Positions 23,202-31,890 of a stretch of DNA of 36,049 bases are shown piece by piece (position 1 is the stretch's first letter; each line of letters begins with the position of its first letter). The position numbers were made by a program, and so were the translations under genes. This DNA comes from Oscillospiraceae bacterium (lineage in GTDB: Bacteria; Bacillota; Clostridia; Oscillospirales; Ruminococcaceae), in assembly GCA_009777445.1 (NCBI GenBank), contig WRLV01000015.1, forward strand, positions 1 through 36,049. The letters run 5' to 3'. Below the pieces are notes generated by a model. That model saw only the letters and a program-made list of their open reading frames with translations. It ran no database searches and was not told where the DNA came from.

Positions 23202-24233
23202 CAGCGTTTCAAAATTTAACGCATTTTCTCTCCATAATTCTAAACCCAATTCTTTAGTCTTGTCGGCTATGATTTTTAAGATAGATAAAGCTTCGCTTTT
23301 GATTTGAAGAACATCTGATTTTTTGATATTAGAAACTATTTCTTTTATAGGAATTGTATTGGCATTTTCTAAATTAGCCCAATTAAAGTCGTAAAGATGG
23401 CTTGGAGTTCGTTTGCCTGTTTGGGTGTCTGAGAATATAGCCCAATTGCTGTTGTTAGTTTTTCTATCGATGTTACCTATTACTCCATCAAAGATAATTT
23501 GTGCAATTGCTGTTTTAGTAACGTCACCTGACACACCCGCTTTTTTGTAAGCTTCGATTATATTCGTAGGATTATAACCGGACACGCCAATGCCTAATTG
23601 GTCGAATTGGATTAGAGTTCGCTCTGTCGATGTCATATTTATAAGGTTTATTACTCCGCAGCTTGGTGTAAACAAATGATATTCTTTTGCAAATACTTTT
23701 CTCTCATTAATTTCCACAAAAGCGTTCATCGCCGGAATATTACATGCTTTTGCTAATTTGACTGCAAGCATTTCAGCATGAACTTGTTCAGGGTATTCGA
23801 TTTTTGACATAAACGTAGTAACACCGTAATGCGGCTCAGAAAGAACTCCCCATTTTTTAGGTTGTGAACCACCCAAAACTAATTCGGGAACAGAACTTGA
23901 ACTATGTTCTTTTTTAACAATATAGGCTTCAGAAAAAGGATTTAAATAAGGCGTAATGTCGTCAAATTTAATTTCAGAATCGTAGTCGTGTTTTATCCAA
24001 AAACTGTCCGACAGTGACAATCGCCGTTTGGCTTCACGCGTATGAAATCCTCCCGCTTGTTTGACAGTCTGTTCGGCTATACGATTTGTTTTCAGATATG
24101 CTCTGTTTGTTCGCCATGTCTTATACGCTTTCGCTGAATTTAAGACATCTGTAAAAGGGCATAAAACCTCAGAAAGCACTTCGTCTTTCTTAATGTCATA
24201 TACGGGTATATCGCGACACATTAAAATTGCCAT
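23190..24233 (-). CDS. HipA/CtkA-like protein kinase
   Basis: 347 residues. The kinase core is in the C-terminal half. FDGVIGNIDRKTNNSNWAIF holds catalytic D256 and metal-binding N261, like the GNxDRHxxN loop of HipA/CtkA kinases, and HLYDFNWAN supplies the DFG-equivalent aspartate (D282). The N-terminal ~100 residues do not resemble the HipA N-subdomain and I do not recognise them. No HipB-like antitoxin gene adjoins, so a classic toxin-antitoxin pair is not supported; CtkA-like stand-alone kinases are the better comparison. ATG 24233 follows AGGAG by 10 nt. The DUF885 gene is 24 bp upstream on the same strand. Confidence 0.72.
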   Translation of the reverse strand: MAILMCRDIPVYDIKKDEVLSEVLCPFTDVLNSAKAYKTWRTNRAYLKTNRIAEQTVKQAGGFHTREAKRRLSLSDSFWIKHDYDSEIKFDDITPYLNPFSEAYIVKKEHSSSSVPELVLGGSQPKKWGVLSEPHYGVTTFMSKIEYPEQVHAEMLAVKLAKACNIPAMNAFVEINERKVFAKEYHLFTPSCGVINLINMTSTERTLIQFDQLGIGVSGYNPTNIIEAYKKAGVSGDVTKTAIAQIIFDGVIGNIDRKTNNSNWAIFSDTQTGKRTPSHLYDFNWANLENANTIPIKEIVSNIKKSDVLQIKSEALSILKIIADKTKELGLELWRENALNFETLLKP

Positions 24234-24257
24234 CAACTGTTTTCTCCTCTTGCAAAG

Positions 24258-26048
24258 CTACGCCGCCTGTTTCCTATGCTCGCGCACGGCGTGGTCTAAC
24301 CAACTCTTCACCATTGAAAACGGGGCAGTCCCGATTTTGAGGAACTCTTCATGGAACAACTTGTCGCTGTATGCTGCGCCGAGTTGTCTTTCAAAACGCG
24401 CCCTTAAAATTTCAATCTCATAATACCCGGCGGCATAAGGCACCGGATTCATTGGGTGAGTCAAGGCGTGCTTATAGAATGTTTCGTAAAACTCATCGGA
24501 AATGTAGTCTTTGAAGAAAGCAATAGTGTCTAAGTATTCCGACAACTGCTTAAGTGTCCACCCTTGATAGTTAACCCCTAAATCGACACGAAGGAACAAC
24601 GCCATGTCCAATTCTTTTTCAAGCCGAATGAGTTTTTTCATGTTATCGTTTCGCCTTAAATATTTATATGAATACAGCTCGGCGTATGTTGCCCAACCCT
24701 CTGAATATCCCATAAAGGTGTTGTATTTCCTGTAGTTTGAAATGTCATCGTTTGAATAACGCAAAACCGTCTCTAAAAGGTGACCGGGAAACCCTTCATG
24801 CGCCATAAGAGCGAACAAATAGTCATATGAAACATCGGGGTTATAATAAATCACGTTATTTATATAATCATCTATTCGCGGCAACACATACACTCCGTCT
24901 GAAAGCCCTGTCAATCCACCATCGATTTTTTTAATTTCATAGGTTATATTGGGCGGAATGTCTGGGAAGTCCTTTGACGACTCTGTTCTCAACAAAGCCA
25001 TAATTCTTTCGGCAGACGTTCCACCCGTTACTACGTCAACATCAAAGCCTAACCCATCATTAGTCGAAACAAAATCAACAAATTCACGGCTGTAACTTCT
25101 CAATTTCGAGTTTGAAACAGAAATCAGCTCTTCCGGTGTCATGGTAATGCCCGCTCTTTTGAGCGCGTGTCTGTAAAACGCCTTTCCGGTGTCGAACTCG
25201 GCAATGCTTTTCGCGTTTTCGCTCCCTAAATCTTTGAGTTTTTCAAGCTCGACTATAAGCTCCCTGTAAGCGGGAGCAATTTTTTCGGTGAAAATTTTTC
25301 TGTTTTGCCTGATATAGGCATTTTTTCTCGTACTATTAATAAAAGTCAATTCGTTTATTCGTTTTGCGAACTCGACAACCATAACATTACTTTGAGTTTT
25401 TTTGAGGAATGTCTTGCACTCGTTAATTGCTTCCTCTATTGCTTCGACAGACAACATGCCGTAAACAGCCTTTTCTCTGTCAAAGCTGAAATAATCGCCA
25501 AAGAGCGCGCCGATTTGAGAGCATAGCTCTAAATAAATCTCAATGTCGTCAACATTGTTAAATTGATATTCACTAAGTAAAAGCGGCGTGTTCCCGATAT
25601 ATCTGAATGGTTTATGGTGGTCGGCTATTTTAGAACCCTCTTCAAATAAAGCGGCATTAAGCGCGAAAATATCATAGTCTTTGCGTTGCGCCATTGTCAG
25701 CTTTGAACGCTCAAACTTCTTAAACGTCTGCATTGCCAACCGCGCATCTTCATTATAATCCCTTTGCTTTTCAGGCTCTAACCGCCAATATATTTCTTTA
25801 TAATCATCGTCATAATAGCCTTCAAACTTTTCAGGATTGGCAAGTGCTAAATTCAAATACAGGGCATCGTGCGTTATGCCGTAAACAAATTGCGTGTCCA
25901 TAAATACGTCAAACTCCGCCCTCATCTTTCTCACCGATGAAGCCTCGGAGTTTTGTTTTTCCTCTGCCAACACCGTCGGCAACGTCATATTAACAACAAA
26001 CACCATCGACAACAGCACTGCTGCAATGCGCTTTATAACAGAACCCAT
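24258..26048 (-). CDS. Exported DUF885-family metallopeptidase-like protein
   Basis: 596 residues with a signal peptide (1-28, AVLLSMVFVVNMTLPTVLAEE). The DUF885 hallmark HEGFPGHLLE begins at residue 417, giving an HExxxH zinc site, followed by GYSEGWATYAE with the probable third ligand E. PMNPVPYAAGYYEI near the end is also family-typical. Full length, nothing missing. Family members are thought to be carboxypeptidase-like zinc peptidases; the substrate here is unknown. A consensus promoter lies upstream and AAAGGTGG precedes the start. Confidence 0.85.
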   Translation of the reverse strand: MGSVIKRIAAVLLSMVFVVNMTLPTVLAEEKQNSEASSVRKMRAEFDVFMDTQFVYGITHDALYLNLALANPEKFEGYYDDDYKEIYWRLEPEKQRDYNEDARLAMQTFKKFERSKLTMAQRKDYDIFALNAALFEEGSKIADHHKPFRYIGNTPLLLSEYQFNNVDDIEIYLELCSQIGALFGDYFSFDREKAVYGMLSVEAIEEAINECKTFLKKTQSNVMVVEFAKRINELTFINSTRKNAYIRQNRKIFTEKIAPAYRELIVELEKLKDLGSENAKSIAEFDTGKAFYRHALKRAGITMTPEELISVSNSKLRSYSREFVDFVSTNDGLGFDVDVVTGGTSAERIMALLRTESSKDFPDIPPNITYEIKKIDGGLTGLSDGVYVLPRIDDYINNVIYYNPDVSYDYLFALMAHEGFPGHLLETVLRYSNDDISNYRKYNTFMGYSEGWATYAELYSYKYLRRNDNMKKLIRLEKELDMALFLRVDLGVNYQGWTLKQLSEYLDTIAFFKDYISDEFYETFYKHALTHPMNPVPYAAGYYEIEILRARFERQLGAAYSDKLFHEEFLKIGTAPFSMVKSWLDHAVREHRKQAA

Positions 26049-26094
26049 AATAAAACCACCTTTCTCAATTAAAACAAGACATTCTAATAAAACA

Positions 26095-26123
26095 ATTATA
26101 AACCATTTAGCTTAAAATGTCAA
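26095..26123 (-). promoter_or_regulatory. Promoter of the DUF885 gene
   Basis: Minus strand TTGACA (26118-26123), a 17-nt spacer and TATAAT (26095-26100), about 47 bp before the start codon. Full consensus. Confidence 0.85.
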
Positions 26124-26236
26124 TATTTTAATTAAATTTTGGTAGTTTATTTAAAAAAATCAGAATTAACCTCTTTGAATATACTCCCTTTTTGGGTGGG
26201 GAGGCTGAGTGAAAGAGTGGGTACATAGGGTGTAAA

Positions 26237-26263
26237 AATACCGCTTCGTGGTGAAGCGGTATT
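26237..26263 (-). terminator. Intrinsic terminator after the 52-residue ORF
   Basis: An 11-bp perfect stem (AATACCGCTTC / GAAGCGGTATT) with a 5-nt loop, followed on the minus strand by five T residues. It ends the transcript of the small gene at 26291-26449. The rest of the gap 26049-26236 holds only the DUF885 promoter. Confidence 0.8.
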
Positions 26264-26290
26264 GATATTCAATAACTCCATAAAGAGCGT

Positions 26291-26449
26291 TTATTGAGGG
26301 GAGATTGGTTTGTCAAAGCCATGTTCCTTGCGAGATTGCAAAAATCTTTCAATTCTCTTGGTAAGCTCCGGAGGAGTTTTTATGGCAGAACCGCCGAGGG
26401 GTACTGTGCCATCCGGGTTTGTTTTAATCGTTTTTTTAAATTGTTTCAT
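26291..26449 (-). CDS. Small 52-residue protein, unknown
   Basis: The peptide runs MKQFKKTIKTNPDGTVPLGG... to ...RKEHGFDKPISPQ. I chose ATG 26449 because GGGGGTG lies about 6 nt upstream. The frame is open for 35 further codons, but that part contains the promoter. It has its own consensus promoter (26495-26523) and terminator (26237-26263), which argues that it is a real monocistronic gene. It is basic, probably helical at its C-terminus, and has no signal peptide. No homologue recognised. Confidence 0.6.
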   Translation of the reverse strand: MKQFKKTIKTNPDGTVPLGGSAIKTPPELTKRIERFLQSRKEHGFDKPISPQ

Positions 26450-26494
26450 TACAAACACCCCCACGCTTAATTTTTTTATTTTTTCACTACTGTG

Positions 26495-26523
26495 ATTATA
26501 GCATATTTTAAAGTTTTTGTCAA
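26495..26523 (-). promoter_or_regulatory. Promoter of the 52-residue ORF, overlapping a stop codon
   Basis: Minus strand TTGACA (26518-26523), a 17-nt spacer and TATAAT (26495-26500). The first bases of the -35 box overlap the TGA (26520-26522) of the upstream 249-residue gene. Confidence 0.85.
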
Positions 26524-27269
26524 GCGAAAATAATAACCTCCACGTCTTCTTCAAACGTGGAGGTTGTTTTGACTGTGTAGATGTGTTTTTTCAGGTTGGT
26601 TTCATACTGGCGATTTGCGCTTTTGCTCCGTGCTTTCCATGATTTTTCACGGTTAAAGTAAAAATCATCCCATGTGTTGGGGATATTGACGTAACTGCGT
26701 TTGCCGCGAATAAGCCCCACGTACTCACTGTTGCAAGCGTGCCGCCGCTCCTGCGTGGTTCGAATCCGCCGATAATAGCTCCAATAATGCTCACCCTCGC
26801 GGAGTTGTTTGTCTTTTTCCCACTTCGCATCACGGATTTCGCATTCTTCTTCCCATTTTTTGCGGCGAATTGCCCAACACGCTTTTTCGTATGCCGTTAA
26901 ATCGAACGCATAAAGCTCATCGGTGTAATTACGGAAGTCGATAACCCTGTCGTTTTCGTCCTTAACGAGATAACCGAGGTGATAAACATCGTCCCCCATG
27001 CTCCAACGATTAGGGTATTGCCGGTCGAAAGATTGTTTGTGACGAAGTGAGTCATTGGGGTTACACATCATTGCATCAAGAATATGATTACGCTGCTCGC
27101 CATTGCGAGAATAGTAATCATGTTTTCTCACATAGGCAAAAATCTCATCTTTGCCCCCGAAGCGGCGAACCGTCACATCATTAGGTTTAATTTTCTTACG
27201 CTTGAGGTGGTCTTTCTGCTGAACTGTAAGCGGAAGAGCCGCCTCGCAATAAATATACAATTTGTACAT
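26520..27269 (-). CDS. Unknown 249-residue Trp/Tyr/Arg-rich protein
   Basis: No family recognised. The N-terminus (MYKLYIYCEAALP) could be a beta strand. The middle is rich in charged and aromatic residues (ACWAIRRKKWEEECEIRDAKWEKDK, here split by Trp about every 8 residues), suggesting a helix. There is no signal peptide or membrane segment. The last residues are encoded by a 10-bp inverted repeat at 26535-26565. The start ATG 27269 is preceded by AGGAGG held in a strong hairpin (27270-27300), pointing to translational control. Likely accessory DNA. Confidence 0.6.
   Translation of the reverse strand: MYKLYIYCEAALPLTVQQKDHLKRKKIKPNDVTVRRFGGKDEIFAYVRKHDYYSRNGEQRNHILDAMMCNPNDSLRHKQSFDRQYPNRWSMGDDVYHLGYLVKDENDRVIDFRNYTDELYAFDLTAYEKACWAIRRKKWEEECEIRDAKWEKDKQLREGEHYWSYYRRIRTTQERRHACNSEYVGLIRGKRSYVNIPNTWDDFYFNREKSWKARSKSANRQYETNLKKHIYTVKTTSTFEEDVEVIIFA
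26535..26565 (-). terminator. Hairpin inside the gene end, possible terminator
   Basis: Perfect 10-bp arms (AACCTCCACG / CGTGGAGGTT) with an 11-nt loop, within the last codons of the 249-residue protein. On the minus strand it is followed by ATTATTTTC, a weak T-rich tract. It would stop transcription just before the next gene's promoter. Confidence 0.55.
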
Positions 27270-27300
27270 TTTGTAATACCTCCTTTCAAGGCATTACAAA
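27270..27300 (-). promoter_or_regulatory. Hairpin that sequesters the Shine-Dalgarno
   Basis: On the minus strand TTTGTAATGCCTT pairs with AGGAGGTATTACAAA: eight perfect outer pairs, one G-U, then C-G, C-G and T-A pairs that include the AGGAGGT ribosome site. The start codon follows the stem directly. Such a structure would hold the site closed until it is melted or bound by a factor. Confidence 0.6.
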
Positions 27301-27405
27301 CCGTCCATCTTTTTCATAAGACTTGCTCCCTTCTGTGGTTTATAGGGTCATTAAGACAATTCCGCTTGAAGACCGTCTTCATCACAAATTTTCGGTGTCC
27401 AATTC

Positions 27406-27488
27406 GGGACGGGCAAGCCCGTCCCCTACAATCCGTTGCCGCAAGGCGACTCCACAACTGTCAACTCTCAATTGTCAACTCTCAACTG
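27406..27488. repeat. Composite repeat C: two hairpins plus heptamer array
   Basis: First hairpin GGGACGGGC-aa-GCCCGTCCC (27406-27425). The second palindrome, GTTGCCGCAAGGCGAC (27435-27450), differs from that of repeat A by one base. CAACTGT/CAACTCT/CAATTGT heptamers follow to 27488. The protease gene's last codons and its TGA (27475-27477) lie inside the array. Confidence 0.8.
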
Positions 27489-30357
27489 AAATAGGTATCG
27501 GCTCAAAACCAACAGTTTTCGTTACAGTCCTCTTCATATAAGTCAAATCGGCTATATTTACCTTGCCGTCGTTGTTAGCATCCGCGCTTTTTAGCCACAG
27601 TGGTTCGGTGATGGCTTTTTTGCCTGTGATATGCTCTCTGAGCAGTGTCAAATCTTCTGCATCAACCACGTTATCTTGGTTAATGTCGCCGTAAAACATT
27701 TGGTCGGGCTGTGGTGACTCGCCGTTTTTGAGTGAAAAGAACGCATCCCAAATCCCGAACGAGGGGACGTTGTTAAGGGTGATGTTGTGATAAACCTGAT
27801 TGTCGGCTAAGTCAACAAATGAGTTTCTACTCACGAAAATGCTGTAAGCCCTTATTTCATCGCCTACTATATCCACAGGCTCACCGCCGCCGGGGATTAT
27901 GGTTTGCTTTTGCTCAAATATGGCGGGGTTTGTTGCAAAGTCTTTGAGTGAAATGCCGGTTGGTTCTTTAAATTCTTCAAAGGGGATTGTCACAGTGTTC
28001 ATGTTAACTATGCCGGAGTTTGCCGGTATGGTGTATTCAAAGAGAACTGCCACATTGGGGTCATAAGCATTGCTTCTTCTAAACTCATCGCCGTCTCTCG
28101 GGAATGCCGCAATCGTAATCACTCCACCTTGTCTTGCGGTAATCAGCTCGCTGAATTCAAGGGTGAGGTTGGCTTTCATGTCTAAATTGTCCCCGCCTTT
28201 TTTCACAGTGTAATGAGGTTCAACAAAGTCTGTTACAGAAACATTGAGTTCAAACGAACGGTCTTTAGAGTAGTCGCCCTTGCTGACACTTGCGGTGAAG
28301 TATCCGCTTGTGTTCTTTGTTAAGGCTTTAAATTCATCGTTTATAACGACACCATTGTTGTTGATTTGCGGGTTATCTGATTTCCAGGTTATAACCGTGT
28401 CGTTAGCGGCTGACTCGGGCAGTGCTAAATTATGGGTGACAGCATTTGGCAACGCGTTATTCCCACGAAATACATCAAATGATAAAGTGCTTATAACTTG
28501 CTCAACGGCTTCTTGGTCGCTTATTGGGTCTTTGAACACTTCTAAGTCGAAGACCACTTCTTTTTCTGCCGCGCCTCTTGTTACTTTTGCGGTGAGTTTA
28601 ACCTCTCCTCCTATTTCTCTGCTTACTCTACCATCGTTTGCTATAACGGCGGTATCGCTTGACTGCCAGCTAACCATAGTCCCGTAGTCGGCATTCAACG
28701 GAAGGTAGAGGTCTTCCATTCCTCCCCTTTGTGCAAAGTTTTGGGCGCGAATTGTGTTCCAGTCTAATTTAGCGGCGGCGGCCTCAACCGCGCGAGTGTC
28801 AGATGTGGTTACCGCTTTTATATTGAACGATGTCGGCGGAACGATAACCAGTTCTCCATCATCATTATAATAGTTCTCATTATAATCATACCATGACTCC
28901 GGTCCACCCGTGTCAGAGAAGAAGCACTCGCCCAATTCAGCAGTGGATTCTGCATATTCCGGAACATAAGTTTCAACAGGAATTGTGGCAAATCTATGAA
29001 CACCCACATTTGTATATTTCACAATGATAGCGAATTTCGGGCCTTTCAGAACTGCCGAATTAACCTGAACAGTGTACCACCCGGGTAAATCTTCGGTTAT
29101 ATTGCTTTTTAATGGAATGGCTTTGCTCATATCTAAAGAGCCTATATTATTGAATTCGTCTAAAAGATAAACATCAGCCCTACCCGAAAACATATACAGT
29201 TTAATCGCGCTTAATCTTTCGTCAGTAGCAGTTAAATCAAAAACACTTGCCCCGAAAATTTCAGGAGTAAATAAGTGGTCTGAAAATCCGGTGTTTCCTA
29301 ATGGGTCGTGTTCATAGATTTTCTCACTTTGGTCATATGACTTAACGCCGTCAACCACCCACGTGTCGAGAGGGAAGCGTGTGTCTTCATATGAAATCCA
29401 AAATAAGCCATCGTTACCCCAGTCGCTACCCCAACTGTTTTTCACCAACCACGCGCCGTTGGCGGTGGGTTGAATGTTAAAGTTAGCGCGCGAATAATTA
29501 TTATCCCACCCGACTATTGTCACGGCATGGTTAGGGGTGTTTTCTGCTCTGTTATAATAATATGACGAGTGAACGGCGTTATAAAATTCAGTGCGGTCGA
29601 TTCCGGCTTCGGCTGTGGTGTTTCCGTGCCAATACATTGACGCGCCAACCGCGCCATGGGCAATAACCGCGTCTTTAATTCTGTTAGAATCGTTTTTATT
29701 TTCATCGCCGCCTAAAAACTTGATGCTTTCAATGCTGTAGCTTTTTGTTTTATCGCGTGTTTCGTTGAATGAACGCGCCGTGAGTCGTCTGTTTATAAAG
29801 GAAGAATATCTATCCTGCGACTCGTCAACCGTTCCGCCGAAGTTACCCCTCATGAAATATGCCGCCGCCTGTGAACGGTTTCCACCGCCATCGGGTTCTT
29901 TCCTGTCGCCCAAAAAGCCGTTTGGGTTTACATTGGGGCTTAACGCCGCCCGTGAAGTGGCATGAGCAATATGTAATTCAGATAAGTCCGGATTAGCAAC
30001 AACTGAATTTTTAAGAATGTTCGACTCAACCACAGAAGTCGCCGCGAAAGTCCAGCAAACGCCGTTTAAGCCTTGGTTTTGCGCTTCGGTGATGTATGGG
30101 CTTGTGTAAGACGGCAAACTAACCACAGTGTCAAACCCATAAAGGGCAGGGTAGTCAAAAGAAATCGGCTCTGACACCAAACCACCGCTGACAACAACGC
30201 TTTGGGGTTTCGGGGCAGGGCTACGAGTTCCCGGACTACCTGAACCTTCAGCGACACTCTCAACGCTGTCGGCGGAAAACGCGCTTAATGACATTCCCCC
30301 CAACAACAAAGATAATGCAGGTAACATTAGAATTTTTGAAATAAGTTTCCTATTCAT
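27475..30357 (-). CDS. Exported papain-like (C1A) protease with dockerin
   Basis: 960 residues. Signal peptide 1-29. Cysteine-protease core: Q95, catalytic C101 (NGVCWTFAA), H277 (NHAVTIVGW) and N307 (LVKNSWGSDWG). A beta-rich lectin-like region (~345-510) follows, as in other bacterial C1A surface proteases. Two Ig-like modules of the SWQSSDTAVI / TWKSDNPQI type occupy ~525-710, then a domain to ~870. The end is a type I dockerin (~888-947): DINQDNVVDAEDLTLL and DANNDGKVNIADLTYM are the two calcium-binding repeats. It is thus a secreted protease built to dock on a cohesin. A cohesin-like protein lies two genes away. The last residues and stop fall in repeat C. Confidence 0.88.
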   Translation of the reverse strand: MNRKLISKILMLPALSLLLGGMSLSAFSADSVESVAEGSGSPGTRSPAPKPQSVVVSGGLVSEPISFDYPALYGFDTVVSLPSYTSPYITEAQNQGLNGVCWTFAATSVVESNILKNSVVANPDLSELHIAHATSRAALSPNVNPNGFLGDRKEPDGGGNRSQAAAYFMRGNFGGTVDESQDRYSSFINRRLTARSFNETRDKTKSYSIESIKFLGGDENKNDSNRIKDAVIAHGAVGASMYWHGNTTAEAGIDRTEFYNAVHSSYYYNRAENTPNHAVTIVGWDNNYSRANFNIQPTANGAWLVKNSWGSDWGNDGLFWISYEDTRFPLDTWVVDGVKSYDQSEKIYEHDPLGNTGFSDHLFTPEIFGASVFDLTATDERLSAIKLYMFSGRADVYLLDEFNNIGSLDMSKAIPLKSNITEDLPGWYTVQVNSAVLKGPKFAIIVKYTNVGVHRFATIPVETYVPEYAESTAELGECFFSDTGGPESWYDYNENYYNDDGELVIVPPTSFNIKAVTTSDTRAVEAAAAKLDWNTIRAQNFAQRGGMEDLYLPLNADYGTMVSWQSSDTAVIANDGRVSREIGGEVKLTAKVTRGAAEKEVVFDLEVFKDPISDQEAVEQVISTLSFDVFRGNNALPNAVTHNLALPESAANDTVITWKSDNPQINNNGVVINDEFKALTKNTSGYFTASVSKGDYSKDRSFELNVSVTDFVEPHYTVKKGGDNLDMKANLTLEFSELITARQGGVITIAAFPRDGDEFRRSNAYDPNVAVLFEYTIPANSGIVNMNTVTIPFEEFKEPTGISLKDFATNPAIFEQKQTIIPGGGEPVDIVGDEIRAYSIFVSRNSFVDLADNQVYHNITLNNVPSFGIWDAFFSLKNGESPQPDQMFYGDINQDNVVDAEDLTLLREHITGKKAITEPLWLKSADANNDGKVNIADLTYMKRTVTKTVGFEPIPISVES

Positions 30358-30383
30358 ATTTAAATCATACCCTTTCGCGGAGA

Positions 30384-30812
30384 TTATTCTCCTATAATTT
30401 TGATTAGAACTCGTTTGCTTCTTTTGCCGTCGAACTCGCCGTAGAAAATCTGCTCCCAGGTTCCGAAGTCGAGTTTTCCTTCGGTTATCGCCACGACAAC
30501 CTCGCGCCCCATGACTGAGCGTTTTAAGTGCGCATCGGCATTGTCTTCATAACCGTTGTGGTCATACTGGTTGTGCGGTTTTTCGGGGGCTAATTTTTCA
30601 AGCCAACACTCAAAATCGCGATGTAAGCCACTTTCGTTGTCGTTTATGAAAACGCTTGCTGTAATGTGCATAGCGTTAACCAAGCACAGCCCCTCACGAA
30701 CCCCACTTTCGGCAAGCGCGGCTTCAACTTGCGGCGTAATGTTCAGATAAGCGCGGCGAGTTTTGGTGTTAAAGCTTAATTCTTTACGATAAGATTTCAT
30801 TTTTTCAAACAT
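30384..30812 (-). CDS. YjbQ/UPF0047 family protein
   Basis: 142 residues, near the family size (~138). [20 protein letters not shown] and the [35 protein letters not shown] block are hallmarks; the conserved H and E residues are intact. Members are annotated as secondary thiamine-phosphate synthases because they can complement ThiE weakly; the true role is not settled. ATG 30812 lies only 2 nt after AAAGG, so MKSYRKE at 30800 (12 nt away), which resembles other YjbQ starts, may be the real one. It sits between the two cohesin/dockerin genes and looks unrelated to them. Confidence 0.88.
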   Translation of the reverse strand: MFEKMKSYRKELSFNTKTRRAYLNITPQVEAALAESGVREGLCLVNAMHITASVFINDNESGLHRDFECWLEKLAPEKPHNQYDHNGYEDNADAHLKRSVMGREVVVAITEGKLDFGTWEQIFYGEFDGKRSKRVLIKIIGE

Positions 30813-30825
30813 GTCCTTTCTACAT

Positions 30826-31860
30826 TTAACGTCTGTTCAATGGCCCATCGGATATAACAATCAAGCCGTTGGCGTTGGTGTTAAAGCGTACTGCTCCTGT
30901 GGTTTTGCCGATTTGAATATTAGCGTTTCTAATCGGGGCTAACCTGTTTGTTGCCGTGTTATATGTGTAGAGCCTTATGTTTTTCCTATCCGATATGCGG
31001 CGGTCAGGTCTTACGGTGATTACGCGCGCACTGTTACTTTCGTTTCTCAACTCAATTACCGTTATGTTGTTGGAGAAAAACCTGTTGAGTCGCGCCTTCG
31101 CGCTTGCGGCTCTTGTGGCGGCGGTTTCAGTCGGTGCGGCACGTGTGCTCGCGGTTGTTGATTGTGCAACTCTTGACGGAACTGTCGCCGGCAGTGATGT
31201 AATCGGTTGGAATGTGTTTGGATTTGTTTGAGTTGACGGCGATGTAACAGGCTGTGTCGGTGATGTAACAGGTTGTGTCGGTGATGTAACAGGCTGTGTC
31301 GGCGATGTAACAGGCTGTGTCGGTGATGTGACAGGTTGTGTCGGTGATGTAACGGGTTGAGTTTGATTTTGACCGCTCACGGTTATTCCACCGGGGGTAT
31401 AGTCGGCAGTAATACTTCGCGGTATTGCGCCCGGCCCGGAAAGGCTGGATGACGGCAAAATTGTGATTGGTTTTAGCCCGGGTGAAGTGTTGGAAGGTAT
31501 GCTTATTACTAACGACAACAAATGGGTTCCTGTATAACCCGTGGCTGTTGTGTTTTCAAGCAGGACTATTCTTGTAGAGATGCTCGAGATGGGGTCAACC
31601 CTCATCCCCCCTGTGCCGTCAAATGAGGTAAGAGTGATTCCGGCAGGAATGTCAAACATCAAAATGGCATCGGCTATGCCCGGGTTACCGCTTATGGTTA
31701 TAGGAACCCGCACATTTGAGTCGCCCGGTGATGCCACCACAGCACCCACGCTTATTGTCACGTTCGTATTCGCCCCCACCGAGGTGACAATTGAGAAGTT
31801 GACAATACAAAACGATATGAAGACCAATAATGGCAACAATTTAGCTATAAACTTTTTCAT
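30826..31860 (-). CDS. Exported cohesin-like protein with TQPVTSP linker
   Basis: 344 residues. Signal peptide 1-30 ([21 protein letters not shown]). Residues ~33-165 read like a cohesin module: [37 protein letters not shown] with the later [11 protein letters not shown] segment. Six copies of the heptapeptide TQPVTSP form a rigid linker, then a Thr/Ala-rich stretch. A ~85-residue C-terminal beta-rich module (ITVELRN...GLIVISDG-like) is not recognised. There is no sortase signal or membrane anchor. ATG 31860 gives the natural signal peptide; GTG 31872 lies too close to AGAAAGG. Cohesin identity rests on pattern memory and needs a profile search. Confidence 0.62.
   Translation of the reverse strand: MKKFIAKLLPLLVFISFCIVNFSIVTSVGANTNVTISVGAVVASPGDSNVRVPITISGNPGIADAILMFDIPAGITLTSFDGTGGMRVDPISSISTRIVLLENTTATGYTGTHLLSLVISIPSNTSPGLKPITILPSSSLSGPGAIPRSITADYTPGGITVSGQNQTQPVTSPTQPVTSPTQPVTSPTQPVTSPTQPVTSPTQPVTSPSTQTNPNTFQPITSLPATVPSRVAQSTTASTRAAPTETAATRAASAKARLNRFFSNNITVIELRNESNSARVITVRPDRRISDRKNIRLYTYNTATNRLAPIRNANIQIGKTTGAVRFNTNANGLIVISDGPLNRR
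31241..31367 (-). repeat. 21-bp tandem repeat encoding TQPVTSP x6
   Basis: Six units of about 21 bp (plus strand GGTGATGTAACAGGCTGTGTC and variants) differ only at a few third positions, so the array expanded recently or is under gene conversion. Copy number probably varies between strains. Confidence 0.8.
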
Positions 31861-31890
31861 AATTTTAGACACAGCCTTTCTAATATTAAT

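Noticed and set aside
23190-24233. HipBA toxin-antitoxin module
   Set aside because: No small helix-turn-helix gene is adjacent; the upstream neighbour is a DUF885 peptidase.
28280-28687. Open frame of 135 codons on the plus strand
   Set aside because: Antisense shadow of the C1A protease Ig-like region; composition follows the sense strand codons.
31241-31367. Possible CRISPR-like array
   Set aside because: Units are contiguous 21-mers with no spacers and encode an in-frame heptapeptide linker.
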